Position numbers and translations under genes: made by a program | Assembly: GCA_963920765.1 (NCBI GenBank) | Contig: OY987246.1 | Span: forward strand, 7,194,501 to 7,258,500 | DNA: 64,000 nucleotides | Direction of reading: 5' to 3' | From: Ulota crispa | Taxonomy: Eukaryota; Streptophyta; Bryopsida; Orthotrichales; Orthotrichaceae | Notes under the pieces: generated by a model | Databases searched by the model: none | Told to the model about the DNA's origin: nothing | What the model saw: the letters and a program-made list of their open reading frames with translations, nothing else | Part shown: positions 1-12,064 of the stretch, one piece after another | Position numbering within the stretch: the stretch's first letter is position 1 | How the letters are laid out: each line of letters starts with the position of its first letter

Positions 1-666
1 CAAGCAATTGAAGCTTTTGATAGTGGTGGGATTCGTAGAGGCTATTGCCCCATTCTTGGTTACTGCACTTCTAGAAAAATACAAACTTTGAGTCTATTTG
101 TGCATTTCATGGCATGATTTGTGAAATTGAGCATTGCAAGAATACAAACATGGCCACACATATACGGTTGAATATAGCATGCATGGAACATGTTTCCACA
201 AAATCTGATTGGTCAATATCATCTACATTGGGTGTCATTTGAGGTACAAGGTCCCACATTTAGCATTGTAAACCTTTGGAGCCTAAGATTTCATGGAATA
301 TGCAATGTTGTAGCTGAAATACGCCATATGTAGAACTTCTAAATAAACCATGCATCTTTTGCACAACTACTAGAGAGTTAGCACTAGATACTTTGGGTGC
401 AATATGTGGGCTTTGGGGCCACATCACTGTTGCACTAAATTAGTATTTCATTTGTTATATCCATATGAGATTCCTAGCTTCATATGTAAAACATGCATAG
501 CTACTGTGTTTCTTATGCTTTGCTTTGAAATTTGTTCCAGTAGGAGCACAAGCTAAACCCCCAACTCCGTTACATTCCGTGTTTTTGCAAATTAAATAGA
601 ACAAAGATGACAAGAACCACGGAGTACCAAAATCAACCCAAAAGTGGTCAACCGGGCACTAAAGGG
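1..666. other. AT-rich intergenic DNA, nothing recognised
   Basis: I see no coding frame, tandem repeat or terminal inverted repeat here. The segment stops where a TTAA-flanked element end begins. Confidence 0.5.
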
Positions 667-1020
667 TTAACCCCTAAAGGACCAATTGTCCCCTTGGGGG
701 ACAAATGGGATTTTGGGCATGTACTTACAACTAAACTATTTGTATGATTTTCTGAAATTTTTATAGGAGACGTGGAATTCAAAAATCTATGTTGACATTT
801 AATTTTTTCTTCATTCTAACATGTATTGAAGAAATTAAATTTGAATTTATGGAAAAAGGTTGAGATCGGGCAACCCAAAAGATTCTTTAAAACTTGCATT
901 TAAATAAACTAAAAATACAAAATAGGTTCTTTAGACATATATAGATGGAGAGCTTTGAATCATTCAATTTTTGTTAATGAGATGAAAGTTATGAGAAGTT
1001 TTTTTTTGCAGGTAGGTATG
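667..1020 (-). mobile_element. Truncated copy of the ~940-bp TTAA element family
   Basis: The segment begins TTAACCCCTAAAGGACC and continues with the module seen at the 3' ends of the full-length copies (a 'dropped then repeated' GTCCCC/GGGGAC stem, then AATCATTCAATTT and ATGAGATGAAAGTTATGAG). It is therefore in reverse orientation relative to 53833-54775. The homology fades near 1020, so the other half is missing. Confidence 0.65.
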
Positions 1021-1397
1021 GTTTCCAAGGTTGCTAGGAGACGAGCATGTGAGCGGGAAGTTTAGACGTAGAAATTTTCAGAAAGAACCTATTACCATGG
1101 ATTTAGGGTGACCAAGATAAGTCGTATACCTATCACTGTGGAAGCACAGATGCCAAGATTAAGTTGGGTTTAGGTTGTCAACTGAAAAGATGGGGTACAA
1201 ATAGGGTCTTCCGTAATAAGTTTAGTGTGCAAAGACATCCTCTTATAGAATGACACAAAGAAAAATAAAGGGTAGTGGAAATGACCATAACAAGATTGTT
1301 GGAGGTAGAAGAAATCAAACAAAGCCAAGCAAAAATACATAGAGTATATAAATTGATACAAAAAATAATAGTCAACCTAAAGTGTAAGGGTGGAAAT

Positions 1398-2345
1398 TGC
1401 TAAGCTGGACTTGTCTCATTAGCTGAGTTCGTACCAACTATGTCCACAGAAGATCCCCGCCCAAATGTTGCCATGACATCCATGAATGGTAAGACCTCAC
1501 AAGAGTATCTAGGTGCAAACAATGAAGGCTTCTTACTTCTGAATACCGCATAAGCCTTTCCCATTTTTTGTGCATAACCTGGGTAGAAGATGGTCTTGTC
1601 TGGACTAATCCATTCCACCGAGCTGGACTTGACTTTGGACTTTTTCTTCCTCTTCACCCCTACTTGGCTGAATGAACAAAGTATAGGAAGTGTAAGAGTA
1701 AAAAACATAGACATGTAAAGCAAAGATGGGAGGATTTAAAGAAGGAAACGTATGCACAAGCTCTAGTTTTTCTTTGAAACTCCATGGAGATAATAGGACT
1801 TGCCTCCGGATCCTGAGATGCCACTATTGGAGGCACTACCTTTATTTGCACTAGAAAAGACTTGGGAGAAGGTGCACTCCGGATCATAGGTTTGAAAATA
1901 GCCTAAAAAATAGCGCTGTCCTCTTCTAATGCCAAGATATTCCATCCACTTTCATGGCATGCTTTGATAGGTGCACCTACACATATAAAAATCTTAGTTC
2001 AATTAAGAAAACATAATGAGTTTCATATAAATAGAACATTCAAATAAGAAGAAGGCCAGAAACGTACTGGTGGAGGTAGTGCAGTCAACAATGACATCCC
2101 CATTGGCAGAACCGGCTTCTATGAGAAGCTGGTAAAAGAGAGCGCCTTTCTCTCTAGGGCCTCTCCAAGGGGAGGTTCCATTGAGTGTCAAATGATTTTA
2201 CCAACAAATTTTGTTAGCATATGATCACCTCCAACATTGACACCCATCTTCTCCATTAACTCTGTGAGATTGAAAGAGAAATTGGAGTACTTGTCCTTCC
2301 CCAAATCTTTCACTAGTAATGAGACACCAAATTTCTAGGTCTGCA
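1398..2345 (-). pseudogene. Decayed gene with a DNA-methylase-like core
   Basis: Four minus-strand exon-like blocks can be read: about 2345-2210 (after an acceptor ending TTCTTGCAG; residues like LGKDKYSNFSFNLTELMEK), 2193-2068 (SPWRGPREKGALFYQLLIE, then GDVIVDCTTSTS, with a GTACGT donor), 1976-~1780 (acceptor TGTAG; KACHESGWNILALEEDSAIF) and 1663-1398 (lysine-rich KRKKKSKVK, ending SPA-stop). The 2068/1976 splice keeps the frame and produces a D-x-T-x-S-T...ACHESG...ALEEDSAIF pattern. This resembles the SAM-binding motif I plus acidic strand-2 end of N6/N4-type DNA methylases, though the usual G-rich loop is absent. Two in-frame TAG codons (one at 1903-1905) and a frame change before the WRGP block mark it as broken. 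I infer a methylase-fold protein, possibly from a mobile element; the family is not proven. Confidence 0.5.
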
Positions 2346-2444
2346 AGAACAGGCACAAAAAATTCCATATCACTAAACATTGAGTAGACATAGATCAATA
2401 GTCAGAGCAAACAAAGTAAAGACACAAAACTCACCGTGGAGGAT

Positions 2445-2701
2445 GGGACAATGCTATTTGGTGAGCATAAAATGGTGAGCCATGAGCGGGGATTCAAGAT
2501 TCTGTGAGCGGGAATGGAGTTTCAACTCAAAATCAATGGAATAATTAAGAGCACAACAAATTTTTCAAGAGATTGTAATTTAAAATGCACAATAATAGTG
2601 TCTTGTATACACATTTATAGGTAAATTTTATTATTTTGACAAAAAATCCCTGCTGACGGCTCATGGCTCACGAATCCCTGCTCATGAAATAGCGTTCCCC
2701 C
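2445..2701. mobile_element. ~257-bp MITE-like inverted-repeat element
   Basis: The left end reads GGGACAATGCTATTTGGTGAGC; the reverse complement of the right end reads GGGGAACGCTATTTCATGAGC. Both ends then carry TGAGCCATGAGC. No coding frame lies between them. A related CGCTATTTTGGGAGCGTAAAATGG block sits at about 30749-30775. Confidence 0.55.
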
Positions 2702-3139
2702 AATGCTAATAGCCTTTGATAACAACTTTGGCATGAGACCTTGAATGAAGCTCGAAGAAGTCAAGGATATCTGCATAAAAATATTCATCCAAATAAAGCA
2801 TTTAGAATGAAGGTGCTAAAGTTCAAGAGGATTGATTTGTATTAAAACAAAACATTGGTTTGTTGTGAAATTAGAATTCTACAAAAAGTGTCAGTACACT
2901 ATCCTCTACTAGATTAGTGTTTATCTACACTTTTCTTTCTAAAATTCATCATGATATAATATAGTTTGGCCACAAAATTTGCAAGTAGAAGAAATACTTT
3001 AATGCTGACTATTTCATGTCAGTCCTCTTTGACTAATTCTATGTTTACAAAATTTAAAGATTCAAAATTCTCAAATTTGTGTTTGTTGACCAAGAATCTA
3101 CATGTCAATTTTGGTCAATTCTTACATCATCTACACTAA
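2702..3139. other. AT-rich, nothing recognised
   Basis: No coding frame or repeat structure that I can support. Confidence 0.4.
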
Positions 3140-3440
3140 ATATTGCATTTAGGTTGCCTTACTTTGCTAAGTTACCTTATGACTCATCACTTGGTCACTT
3201 GGAGGGGCATGCAACTCTCTAAATACTTGGATTTCACATGATTTACAATTTGATCATCACTTTCTTATTTTTTGACAACTTTGTTGTTGTTGTTGGTGGG
3301 ATTTTTAAGAATTGTTTATTGTAACAATTTTTTATGAAAACTATTGTAAGAGCACTAAGTACTCAAGTACAGTAGTGAAAAATGTCAAGAAATTAGTGTG
3401 GGGCAACTTAAACGCAATATTCAGTGTAGTTATCTAAATT
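3140..3440 (+). repeat. Dispersed repeat family R3, copy 1
   Basis: Shares an ordered series of blocks with 37600-38335 and 46330-46600: a GGTTGCC start, 'CACTTGGAG..GCAA(C)TCT', 'GGATTTCACATGATTT', then 'AATGTCAAGAAATTAGTGTG' and GCAAC..AA..GCA. Direct orientation. No terminal inverted repeats or coding potential seen, so the class is unknown. Confidence 0.55.
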
Positions 3441-5302
3441 TGAAAAAACATTAAAAAATAGGTTTAAAGGTCATTAAAATTAAAGGGGGTCTCAAAGTCA
3501 AAGTTTGATTGGTAATGTGACGCCAAATGCAAGACGACAATAGCAACAATATCAAATACAAGCAAGATCTTCTCAAAAACATTTTGAAAAACATACAAGA
3601 AATGTAGACTATAGAAGATGAATTGGGACATGAAATGGTACCAAATGAACAAAGCAAGCTAGAACACAAAGAGATGTGGGTTATAAATTATGACTCCAAA
3701 AATCCTAAAAGTTGTGTCATTGAAACTCAAAGTTACATCATTTGCAATCCTTGTGTTTTTGTACTCATTTAGAGAAGGATTTACCAAACTTCACAAATAA
3801 AGATTGTATACTTTTCAAGTGATTTTCAACACACTTATAAGCCAATATATCGGTGTACATATCTCAACATATTATATAGGTTTTCTTCTTTGCAATTTTT
3901 TATATTGCACATTGACACTACCAATGAGTAAAAAAAATTGTTTATTTTAAAAAAACTTTTTATATATATTTTTAGATATTCTTGATCATTGACTTATTAA
4001 AAAACAACACACAACTTCTGATAACATCAAACTTTGGAAATCATGTATCTATCCATGTTTTAAAGTGTTGGTTGTTTGTTTGTCAATTTGTCATGGAGTA
4101 TTTTAAATTTTCTATTAACACAAAAAGTTCAAGCTCTCTATTATAAAACATTGGGTGTATGTTTGGCACCAAAAATCTGAAGTTCAAAAAGGCAGAAGGG
4201 ATGTAAAAAAAGGCCAAGAAAGGAGGGTGAAGTGTTGCCCAAAAATTTACCAAATAAATAGAGAGATGGCGCAAATTGTGCTCAAGACATCCTTGTATAA
4301 TTTAAGGGAATTGATATGGACACATCTCGGGTTTGATATATGCACACCACACTCCAAGGAGTATTTTTAGCTTAACTGGCCATTATCTTACATTATCTTG
4401 GGCCAACCAATTGTATAGAATATATTCCCAACAAAGCCTATAGAAAATAAAGAATATTTTCTTTTTTTCCTCTTAAATGGTCGGTTTTTTTCCTAAACTT
4501 TTAAATTTAAATTGACAATTCTCAAAATCAACCGGCTAGCTTGTAACTAAATGTTGATGGGTGATTGCAAGAATGACATGTACTACATTATGTATGTCCC
4601 CCTCACCTTCTGTGGCTTGTTTTTTGCTTGTAACTTTTGCAAAAGAAGTCATATTGACTTGTTTTTTTAGGGTAATATGAATATGCAAGTCACTCATGTT
4701 CCGTGATTTTTTGACGTTTTTTAAAATTATTTTGCTATTTTTAAGCAGCCCCCAAATAGGTGTCTACCTTGGCCATTTTGGGGGGTTTTAGTACTATTTT
4801 GGGTCCAAAACACCATTTCTAGGGCTATAAATCAAGGATGTTGTTTATGGAGCATGCTTACATGCATTTCTAGAAGGGTTTTGCAAAATTATAAATTCCA
4901 TGGCATCTACATTGTCTCAAAGTGGGCATTCTATCTCCCTTCATTGGCAAAATACAAAAAAATTCCTCAGCAAAGCAATTGTACCATGTGAATATGTTTA
5001 ATGGGTTTTCAAATGGCCATATTTTATTTTATTTTTTGAATTATTTTACTATTTTCTAAAAAGCAAGAAAGAAATTGGCTTTTTGTTGGTGATTTTGTTT
5101 TGTGCATAACTTTTAGAATAAAAATTTCTAGGTCTGAATTTTCACAGGTATGCTATTTTAAGTGCTTTACAAGTTTTCCATATTTTATTTTATCTAAAAA
5201 AATTTATCTCAAAAGCTCATAGTACTACATAGTACTACCAGTTTTAAGGGTGTTTGAGACAAAACTGGCAGGTCATTCTTGCAACTACCCCAATACTCTT
5301 TG
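3441..5302. other. AT-rich intergenic DNA, no gene recognised
   Basis: Short open frames here (for example 4155-4370) have no recognisable motif and the composition is that of the surrounding non-coding DNA. I see no terminal repeats or tandem array. Confidence 0.45.
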
Positions 5303-6150
5303 TATAGTACCCTAAAGAAAGTATATGGAAGTCCCAATTTTGTGTTTAAAGACTTTATTTTGAAATCAAATTTAGGAGATGCTCCGCTGAGATTTTGGAA
5401 AAAAATTCTGAACAAAAAGAACTTAGAATTTCTAGGAGAACAATTTTTGTTCCTAGCCAAATAGCTTATTTTGCATGCATAGTGAGTGATCAATCAACAA
5501 AGTGGAAATTTGTACATTCAAAGGTAATTTTTTCAAATCTCAATTATTACATCAATTACTAAGATTCTGAAAGAACTTTCTAAATGGAAACAACTCAAAA
5601 CTTACACAAGAGTAACTTTCACTTGAGGCTCAAAAGCTTATCATGCATGCCTGGTTCACAAATGAAGCCCAAACAAGCATGGTGGAGAGTAGATGGGGTT
5701 TTTTTGGAACATTTGCCTTAGTGGGGTGAGAGTTGCACATCCACACAAATATTTGCACACTTCCTACTTGGTCTACTTGTTTGAGCTTCATTTGTGAACA
5801 AGGCATGCATGATAAGCTTTTGAGCCTCAAATGAAAGTTACTCTTGTATAAGTTTTGAGTTGTTTCCTTTTAGAAAGTTCTTTCAGAATCTTAGTAATTG
5901 ATGTAATAATTGAGATTTGAAAAAATTACCTTTGGATGTACAACTTTCCACTTTGTTGATTGATCACTCACTATGCATGCAAAATAAGCTATTTGGCTAG
6001 GAACAAAAATTGTTCTCCTAGAAATTTTGAGTTCTTTTTGTTCAAATTTTTTTTCCAACATCTTAGCAACGCATCCCTTAAATTTGATTTTGAAATGAAG
6101 TCTTTAAGCACAAAACTAGAACTGCCACATACTTTCTTTAGGGTACTATA
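5303..6150. repeat. 850-bp inverted repeat (arms ~370 bp, spacer ~95 bp)
   Basis: The left arm (5303 to about 5676, from TATAGTACCCTAAAGAAAGT) is repeated in reverse complement at about 5772-6150 (ending ACTTTCTTTAGGGTACTATA). Internal landmarks match throughout, such as GCATGCATAGTGAGTGATCA against TGATCACTCACTATGCATGC. Arms differ at scattered positions and by small indels. Transcription across it would give a long hairpin. It looks like a foldback element or an inverted duplication; no coding frame is credible. Confidence 0.85.
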
Positions 6151-6154
6151 AATT

Positions 6155-6310
6155 GATGCATGCCCCCAAGGGTAAATTTTAGATTTTAAGTATCAAAAAG
6201 CTGAATTTGAAAGTTTTAGATTCAAATTTGGACTTAGAGACCTTAATTTAGTCTAAAACCATAAAAGAGGTTACAATTGAACAACACCCAACAAAAAAGC
6301 TCAGCTATTT
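6155..6310. repeat. Fragment related to the 56.1-56.5 kb palindrome
   Basis: The series GCATGC-CCCCAAG-GGTAAATTT, then TCAAAAAGCTGAATTTGA, then CCATAAA(A)GAGGTTACAA, and the ACAACACCCAA block occur in the same order in one arm of the inverted repeat at 56125-56536. It abuts the right arm of the 5.3-6.15 kb inverted repeat. Confidence 0.6.
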
Positions 6311-6362
6311 TTACAAATAAAAGTAAAAGTAAGAATTTCCCCCAAGTAAGCTTTTAATTTCA

Positions 6363-7372
6363 TTAACCCCTAAGTGTCTTGCTAGGAAAATTCAACATAC
6401 CTCCAACATGAAACCTTAACCCTTAAACGACTAAGGAGCCCTTTGCGGCCAATACAATATTTTGTATTTTCTTGTATTTGGAATGCATCCACACCTTTAC
6501 TACATTTGAAATCAACAAAGAAGTTAGAATATACATCAATGCGGTTCTAGTGAGCTAGTCAAGATCTCAAATCAAATTTTTTTATTGGTAGCAAATGCCA
6601 GTTATACAATAGTGTATTTACTATGCAATACGTAGAGCGGTCGTTTAAGGATTAAACACATTCCCCGAGATTTTGGAAAGTTGAACAAGTAATCACATAA
6701 TCCAAACCGGTCATTCTATACCCAACTATAAATCAAATGTTTTAAACCAATTTGATTTCAAATCCAAGTAAATTTGCAAAATCCCCACCATTGAGAATCT
6801 CATGTTTTCCAATTTGGGCAACAATTTAAATATGGATTTTGAACTTTCTTGTAATATTTTTTGAAAGAAAAGATTTACCTAATGGCTGATCCCATGAGAT
6901 TGTGTCTTGCTATATTTGATGGAAAAAATAACTCCACAAATGGATAAAAACTCCACAGATATGGTCACTCAAAGTAGCTAGATTCCACTAGCTCCTTACT
7001 TTAGAGCTATAAAAACCTTGCCCAAATCAAGAAAAAAAAAAGTGACACATCACCAAACTTCTCCCTTGTACAATACAAGACATGAGAGCACCCATTCCAT
7101 CTGCTCTCTAAGCCGCTCCCTTTGTTTTCCCATAGACATTCTTCTCCTAATTGTTGAAAAAAAAGAATATTTTCCATATTCCATTTAGAATCTAGAGCGA
7201 AGGAGGCGCTTCAAGGAACAACAAGCCAATCAAAAAAATTCTTGAACTAGCAACTCCATTTGGACTTGAGTGGCAGACCAAAATTTGAGCTAAAAATGCC
7301 TTTTTTGTGTACTTTCACACCTCCAAGCACCCCCTTTGGCCATATTGGGCTCTTTGGTCCTTTAGGGGTTAA
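6363..7372. mobile_element. Possible TTAA-flanked element (~1.0 kb)
   Basis: The left end reads TTAACCCCTAAGTGTC and the right end, reverse complemented, reads TTAACCCCTAAAGGACC. They share 11 terminal bases and a TTAA boundary. The interior differs from the 940-bp family and holds a nested 240-bp TTAA element. Pairing these two ends is an inference; they may belong to separate elements. Confidence 0.3.
6416..6655. mobile_element. 240-bp TTAA MITE, copy A
   Basis: The ends are TTAACCCTTAAACGAC and, reverse complemented, TTAATCCTTAAACGAC (15 of 16 match). TTAA bounds both sides. The interior (ACACCTTTACTACATTTGA, then GCGGTTCTAGTGAGCTA) is shared with the interrupted copy at 33899-34791. No coding capacity; a non-autonomous element with piggyBac-like target choice. 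Confidence 0.75.
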
Positions 7373-7539
7373 ACTTGCACTCTACTCTATTTAATTTTTT
7401 TACTTTGGTTAAATCTATGCTCTACTCTATTTTTAAAGTTTATTCTTTAGTTAACCTTTCACTCTACTCTATTCTTCATATAATAGGCTTAGTTCTATTA
7501 GTTGGGTAGTTGGGTAAGTGTGTGTGCTCCAAGAAGATT

Positions 7540-8430
7540 AAATGGCGGTTATGGTTGGCCTTGAGGATGGGGTATACACGGGGATAGGGGGTGGCCATAG
7601 GAAAAGGAGGTAAACCGCTTAAACTTTCTTACATGATAGCCTTCTGTCGGAACGGCAGGTGCACAAATTCACTAGTATCTATATTATAATAGAATATCGT
7701 GCGGTGGTGGTGGTGGTCAAACTTGACGGTTTCGTAGGTGGGGAAGACAATTCCGCAAAGTCCATCTTTAGTTCCACCTAAAAAATAGAGGAGAGTACAA
7801 GTTTAACTAAAGTTATAAATGGAATAAAGTAATATCACCTCCAACTCTTTACTAGATGTTAACAACATGTCACTGGCATTTGCACCGTCATTGGCAATTG
7901 CAGCACAACTCACGGGGATAGGGGGGCACGGGATTAGGAGGTGGGAGCATAATCTCGTTGCTACGACGGGTGCGTAAACTTGTATCTATATAATAACATA
8001 ATATCAGGCGGTCGCACTCGACGGTTCCATAAGTGAGGAGGATGATTCCGCAAAGTCTACCTTTAGTTCCACCTAAAAAATAGAGTAGAATTCATGTTTA
8101 ACTAAAGTTATAAATGGAATTAAGCAAAATCACCTACAACTCTCTTTCATATGCTTCACTGAATGTAAACAACAAGTCATTGGCAGTTGCACCATCACTA
8201 GCAATTGCACCACAACTTTCTCTTGGCCAAAAGAGAGCACGAGGATAGGGGCACAAGAATACGGGGGGCATAAGGATAGAAGGGATACGGGGATAGATGG
8301 GCATATGGATAGAGGGCACATGGATAAGGGGCATAGGGATATGGGGGGCACGGGAATATGAGGCATATGAATAGGAGGCACGGGAATAGGAACTGGGAAC
8401 ATAATCCCATTGGTACAACAAGTGCGTAAA
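7540..8430. repeat. Degenerate ~300-bp tandem triplication with an internal minisatellite
   Basis: Landmarks recur at a 297-298-bp step (CCGCAAAGTC at about 7753 and 8051; TATAAATGGAAT at about 7814 and 8112). A 'GTGC(G/A)(T/C)AAA' landmark appears at about 7652, 7963 and 8417. The third unit is expanded by a 14-16-bp minisatellite of GGGCACA/ATAAGGATAG type at about 8220-8400. On the minus strand each unit resembles a repeated exon ending in a splice-like TTTTTTAG|GTGGAACTAAAG, so a tandemly duplicated exon is possible. The protein is not recognised. Confidence 0.7.
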
Positions 8431-11265
8431 CTAGTATTTATATGTATTCATCAAACAGACACACACATTATTCTTTTGTATAAGATAGAGTTGAGTGATA
8501 TAAGTTACTTATGAGAGGAGGTACGTAACATTGTCCAAAAAATCTAGATTGTAATGGCTTGATTAATGTTAAAATAAGTATTCTATTAATACTCTCTCCA
8601 CTATAGTTGACTAGAGTTTACTTTAGTAATAGAATCCCATGGACCAATAGTAGAGAAAGACTTTTACTTGTATCCTCTCTCCTTAGAATATAGTTGGAAA
8701 CCTGCTCAGAATAAGATCATTTACATTACATTACTTTCTTCTTTCTCCTTGCATACTTTAGTTAACTTATATATCTTTTGTAGCTTTGTTGTGTTTCCTA
8801 CTCTTAACAATTAGGCCTCAGTGCGTTGTGCCATTTCATGTTCCTTTGGCTTGGAGGTAGCAAATTGTGGGGTGTTGCAACGCCTTCAATTGCGCAGGTT
8901 CAAATTTGTTCTTTTGGCAGGTGTGGGGTTTTGCACGTGTGTATGTGAGAGTGTTTGTGGTACAAGATTTCTGCAGGATTTTCTTATGTCTTACAGTTCT
9001 AAGATTCCGGACTAGCTTGATGTGCATATTCTGTCAGGTTGTTGAAGCCTAAGTAGTCCAATACTAGTGCTTCTCCTTTTGCATGTTCAAAGTTGAGCGC
9101 ATAGGAATATTTCCTTGTCTCAAGTTCTAATTTTCTTGTACTGCTGTGTTATCTCCATTTTTTTGTGTCTAAAGTACTTAGGGTTTGCGCATAATGAGTA
9201 CGCGGCTTTAAGTTTTGCGGATTGTGTTTTGCTTCTTCGGCGATAATATTGGGTTTTTGTAATTGTAGGTCAACAACTTTTGTATTCATCATTGTGATTG
9301 GGAAAGTTAGTACTTAGTAGATTGAAATCCAAATGTTTTTGGAGGCAAAGTGAAATACAGAAATACCCAAAGTTGTTTTTGAAGATCTCTTGAACAAGCA
9401 CAAATCGGCTGTGCTATCCAAGGTTTCTTGTGAGGTGTTTTGATAAGGTTCTTGGTTTGAGAATTTTGTGCTTTTGAAAGTAGGCCATTGAAAGCGAGTA
9501 ATGGAATGGGGTTATTATTTTTTGTCTTTGAGTTGCTTTTGAGTTGCTTTCAAATTCTTTTTGTATTTTTTTTGTAATCTATTTGTATTGTTTCTAATTG
9601 CACGCATAGTATAGTCTATGGTTATCTTGCAATTGCTATGGGTGTTTTTGTGGTTTGGTTTCAATGATTCACTTGTTCTTATGCAAGAGAAATGTCTCTT
9701 TGGTTTTCTTTGGTTATTTAGTTTTTTGTGGAATTGTTAGAAAACAAGGAGTTGTTTGAGGTTTGTCAATGTTCTTGGGATGTAGGGGGGTTTGGAATGC
9801 TCTTCATGGACATTTTTGGGAAAAATCCTTTTCTTTGTAGAGATTGTATTTGAAGCAAAGATTTGGTTGATTTGAAGTTGCCTTCTCTAAGGAAAGTAGT
9901 GCTATCTTGGCATTTTGATTTAGGTTTGCAAGTTTGATATGGCAATTGTTGAGACTAGAATTATTCAGGGTGGTCTGATTTTTTATTTTGTAGGTCTATC
10001 ATCCATTGTTTACTAATCATAAAATTGGCCCTTTTACCAAAGGACAACAAACCAATGGATAGCAAACCAAAGGACAACAAACCAAAGGACAAGAAAAGGA
10101 GACAAAGAAGAGGAGCAACTAAAGGAAGAGATAGTAGTTTAGATTGGGTATGGATATGGAATGAGGTAAAGAGTTTAGAGTGGGAAAATATGTGGGGCAT
10201 GGGGTTAGCTACAACTTGTGTAGGTGTGACCATTCATATGGTTTACAAGCTAATTAGCTTAGCAGAAAAACTTGATAAATCTCACTAACAACAAACAAAT
10301 TACTGTTTGAAATGACTGCACAATAACAACAAAGCCTCTATTCATGGCTAAAGTTGTAGCACTTGTAGTGCAGTTGTTTATTTGGCTTAGGAGATGAGGT
10401 CCGTTGTGTACATTTTGGGATGAACGATGTTGAGTCCATGATCTTGGTCCATGATCAAATGAAATCTTTGTTGACATCTGGATGAATGCATGGTTGAGTG
10501 GCTCAAAATTGTGTCACACTATAAAAAACTGCGCACATTCAATTTTCAAATACCTAAAAGGTACATTGGAAATTTTCAAAAAAGAAAAGAAAGTCCATTG
10601 TAGAGATTTAAACTTCATTGTAACTACAATAATGTTGTTCAGTTTCTTCTTTGGCATTTTATGGAAGTGTAAAGGACTTTTGAAAAAACATGAGTGTGAC
10701 ATTTTTGCTGGCAGCAAGTTTTCCAAGGACTTTTTAAAGATAACATAGTTACTTAAGAGAATACAAAGAACTAGGATTCTAGTGGATATTTGGATAAAAT
10801 TTTAAGAAATTATAATCTTGTTTAGTAAATGTGTATAGAATGTTTGCAAAGGACTTTTTAAGGCCTTTTTAGACCTTCAATCTTACGAGTTCTTTTTCTC
10901 CTTTGTTTTTTTTTGTTTTTTGAATTTTTCTTTTTGCAACTTGAGTGTTTTTCTAAGTTCTAGAAGTGCTTCTAGAGATAAGGACTTTTTGAATAACTTT
11001 GATTGATTTAAGTCTAAGCCCTAGAACACAGCCTGCAAGAGGTAATTTCAAAAAGAATAGATCCGGAGACATCAGACCGTTGGATTGAGTTTATAAATCC
11101 ATTATAGAAATAAAGAGGCCACCTAGCCGCCAGGACACTTGATGCAATTACAAACTAACAATTGAATCAAAATCCTTAAACCCACTTAAGGGACTTTGGA
11201 GATAGGGACTTTTGCCAAAATTGAGCCACTCAACCTTGCATTCACCCTCTACAAAATTTTGAATA
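8431..11265. other. 2.8 kb without a recognisable gene
   Basis: The stretch is T-rich on the plus strand from about 8.7 to 9.9 kb. A lysine-rich 87-codon frame at 10025-10288 consists largely of imperfect repeats of DNKPKD-type codons and has no family resemblance. I see no terminal repeats. Confidence 0.4.
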
Positions 11266-11269
11266 GGCA

Positions 11270-11670
11270 ATTACAATCCATATTTGCTTTTAACCTAAAA
11301 TTTTTGATTCTCAAAATAACCTTGAATACTTCCTTATATTAGAAAATAAGAGCTACACGTTATGATTTGATGAAGTTTAATTCAACTTCAAAATTTTGTA
11401 CACATGCACTTTTGGTACCTTTGGGCATTTGGGGGTTAATAAGGCTTGTAATTTAGAGACTTTGAGGTTAGCTTTTCTCGTGTGGACAAGACACCCTCAA
11501 ACTAGATGAAGGCATTGAATGATAGCTTTTCCCGTGTAGACAAGACTCACTCAAACTAGATGAAGGCATTGAATGACATGGAATGCAACCAACGGGAAAA
11601 GAGGGGGCACCTAGAAGGGCAGGCCACGCAAGCAAGTAGCGACTGAGTCCCTAGAACGCCACCCGCACCA
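11270..11670 (+). repeat. Direct duplicate, left copy
   Basis: Matches 12065-12420 in the same order: CAAT..CCATAT..TTT, then TTATGATTTGATGA, AACTTCAAAATTTTGTAC, a GGGCATTTG..GGTTAATAAGG(C) block, and ATGAAGGCATTGAATGACAT with GGCACCT. Inside it a ~55-bp segment (about 11468-11522) is tandemly repeated at about 11523-11577. The two copies flank dyad cluster A and lie about 790 bp apart. Confidence 0.75.
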
Positions 11671-11740
11671 ATTGAGCTCCCAAGCATGTTTGACGCCACC
11701 CGCTCCAATTGAATCTCAGAAGTTTGTCATTAGCAACAAT

Positions 11741-11880
11741 ATATGACTAGAGTCATGACATGTCTAACTTTAATGAATTTAGGGCTTCTAATTAATTAGA
11801 ATAGCATGGCCATTTTATGACTGCAAGTTATGACTATTGAGAGTCATGTATACCTCAAAATGACTCATGCTAGTCATAAC
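11741..11880. promoter_or_regulatory. Dyad cluster A (TGACT-N6-AGTCA)
   Basis: Two exact dyads lie at 11831-11846 and 11861-11876. Degenerate or half sites lie nearby around 11740 and 11815. Same motif and spacing as clusters B-D. Lies upstream of the decayed gene at 12.9-22.9 kb and between the two direct duplicates. Confidence 0.7.
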
Positions 11881-12064
11881 CCAAAGACATGAAATGCCCA
11901 TTTTGTTGTTCTTATAAGAACTTTTAAAACATATTGCTTCAAATAATTTCCAATGTAGATTTCTATGAAAGATGTAGTGCTGTTAGGGCTCAATTTCAAT
12001 ATCATCCATCATCTGGAAAGTCAAGGTTGAAGTGGAGACCATTCTACAAAATGTTGAACAGACA

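Noticed and set aside
8130-8421. Proline/isoleucine-rich minus-strand frames (three overlapping) and their counterparts at 23984-24245
   Set aside because: Translation of a 14-16-bp minisatellite; all three frames are open at once.
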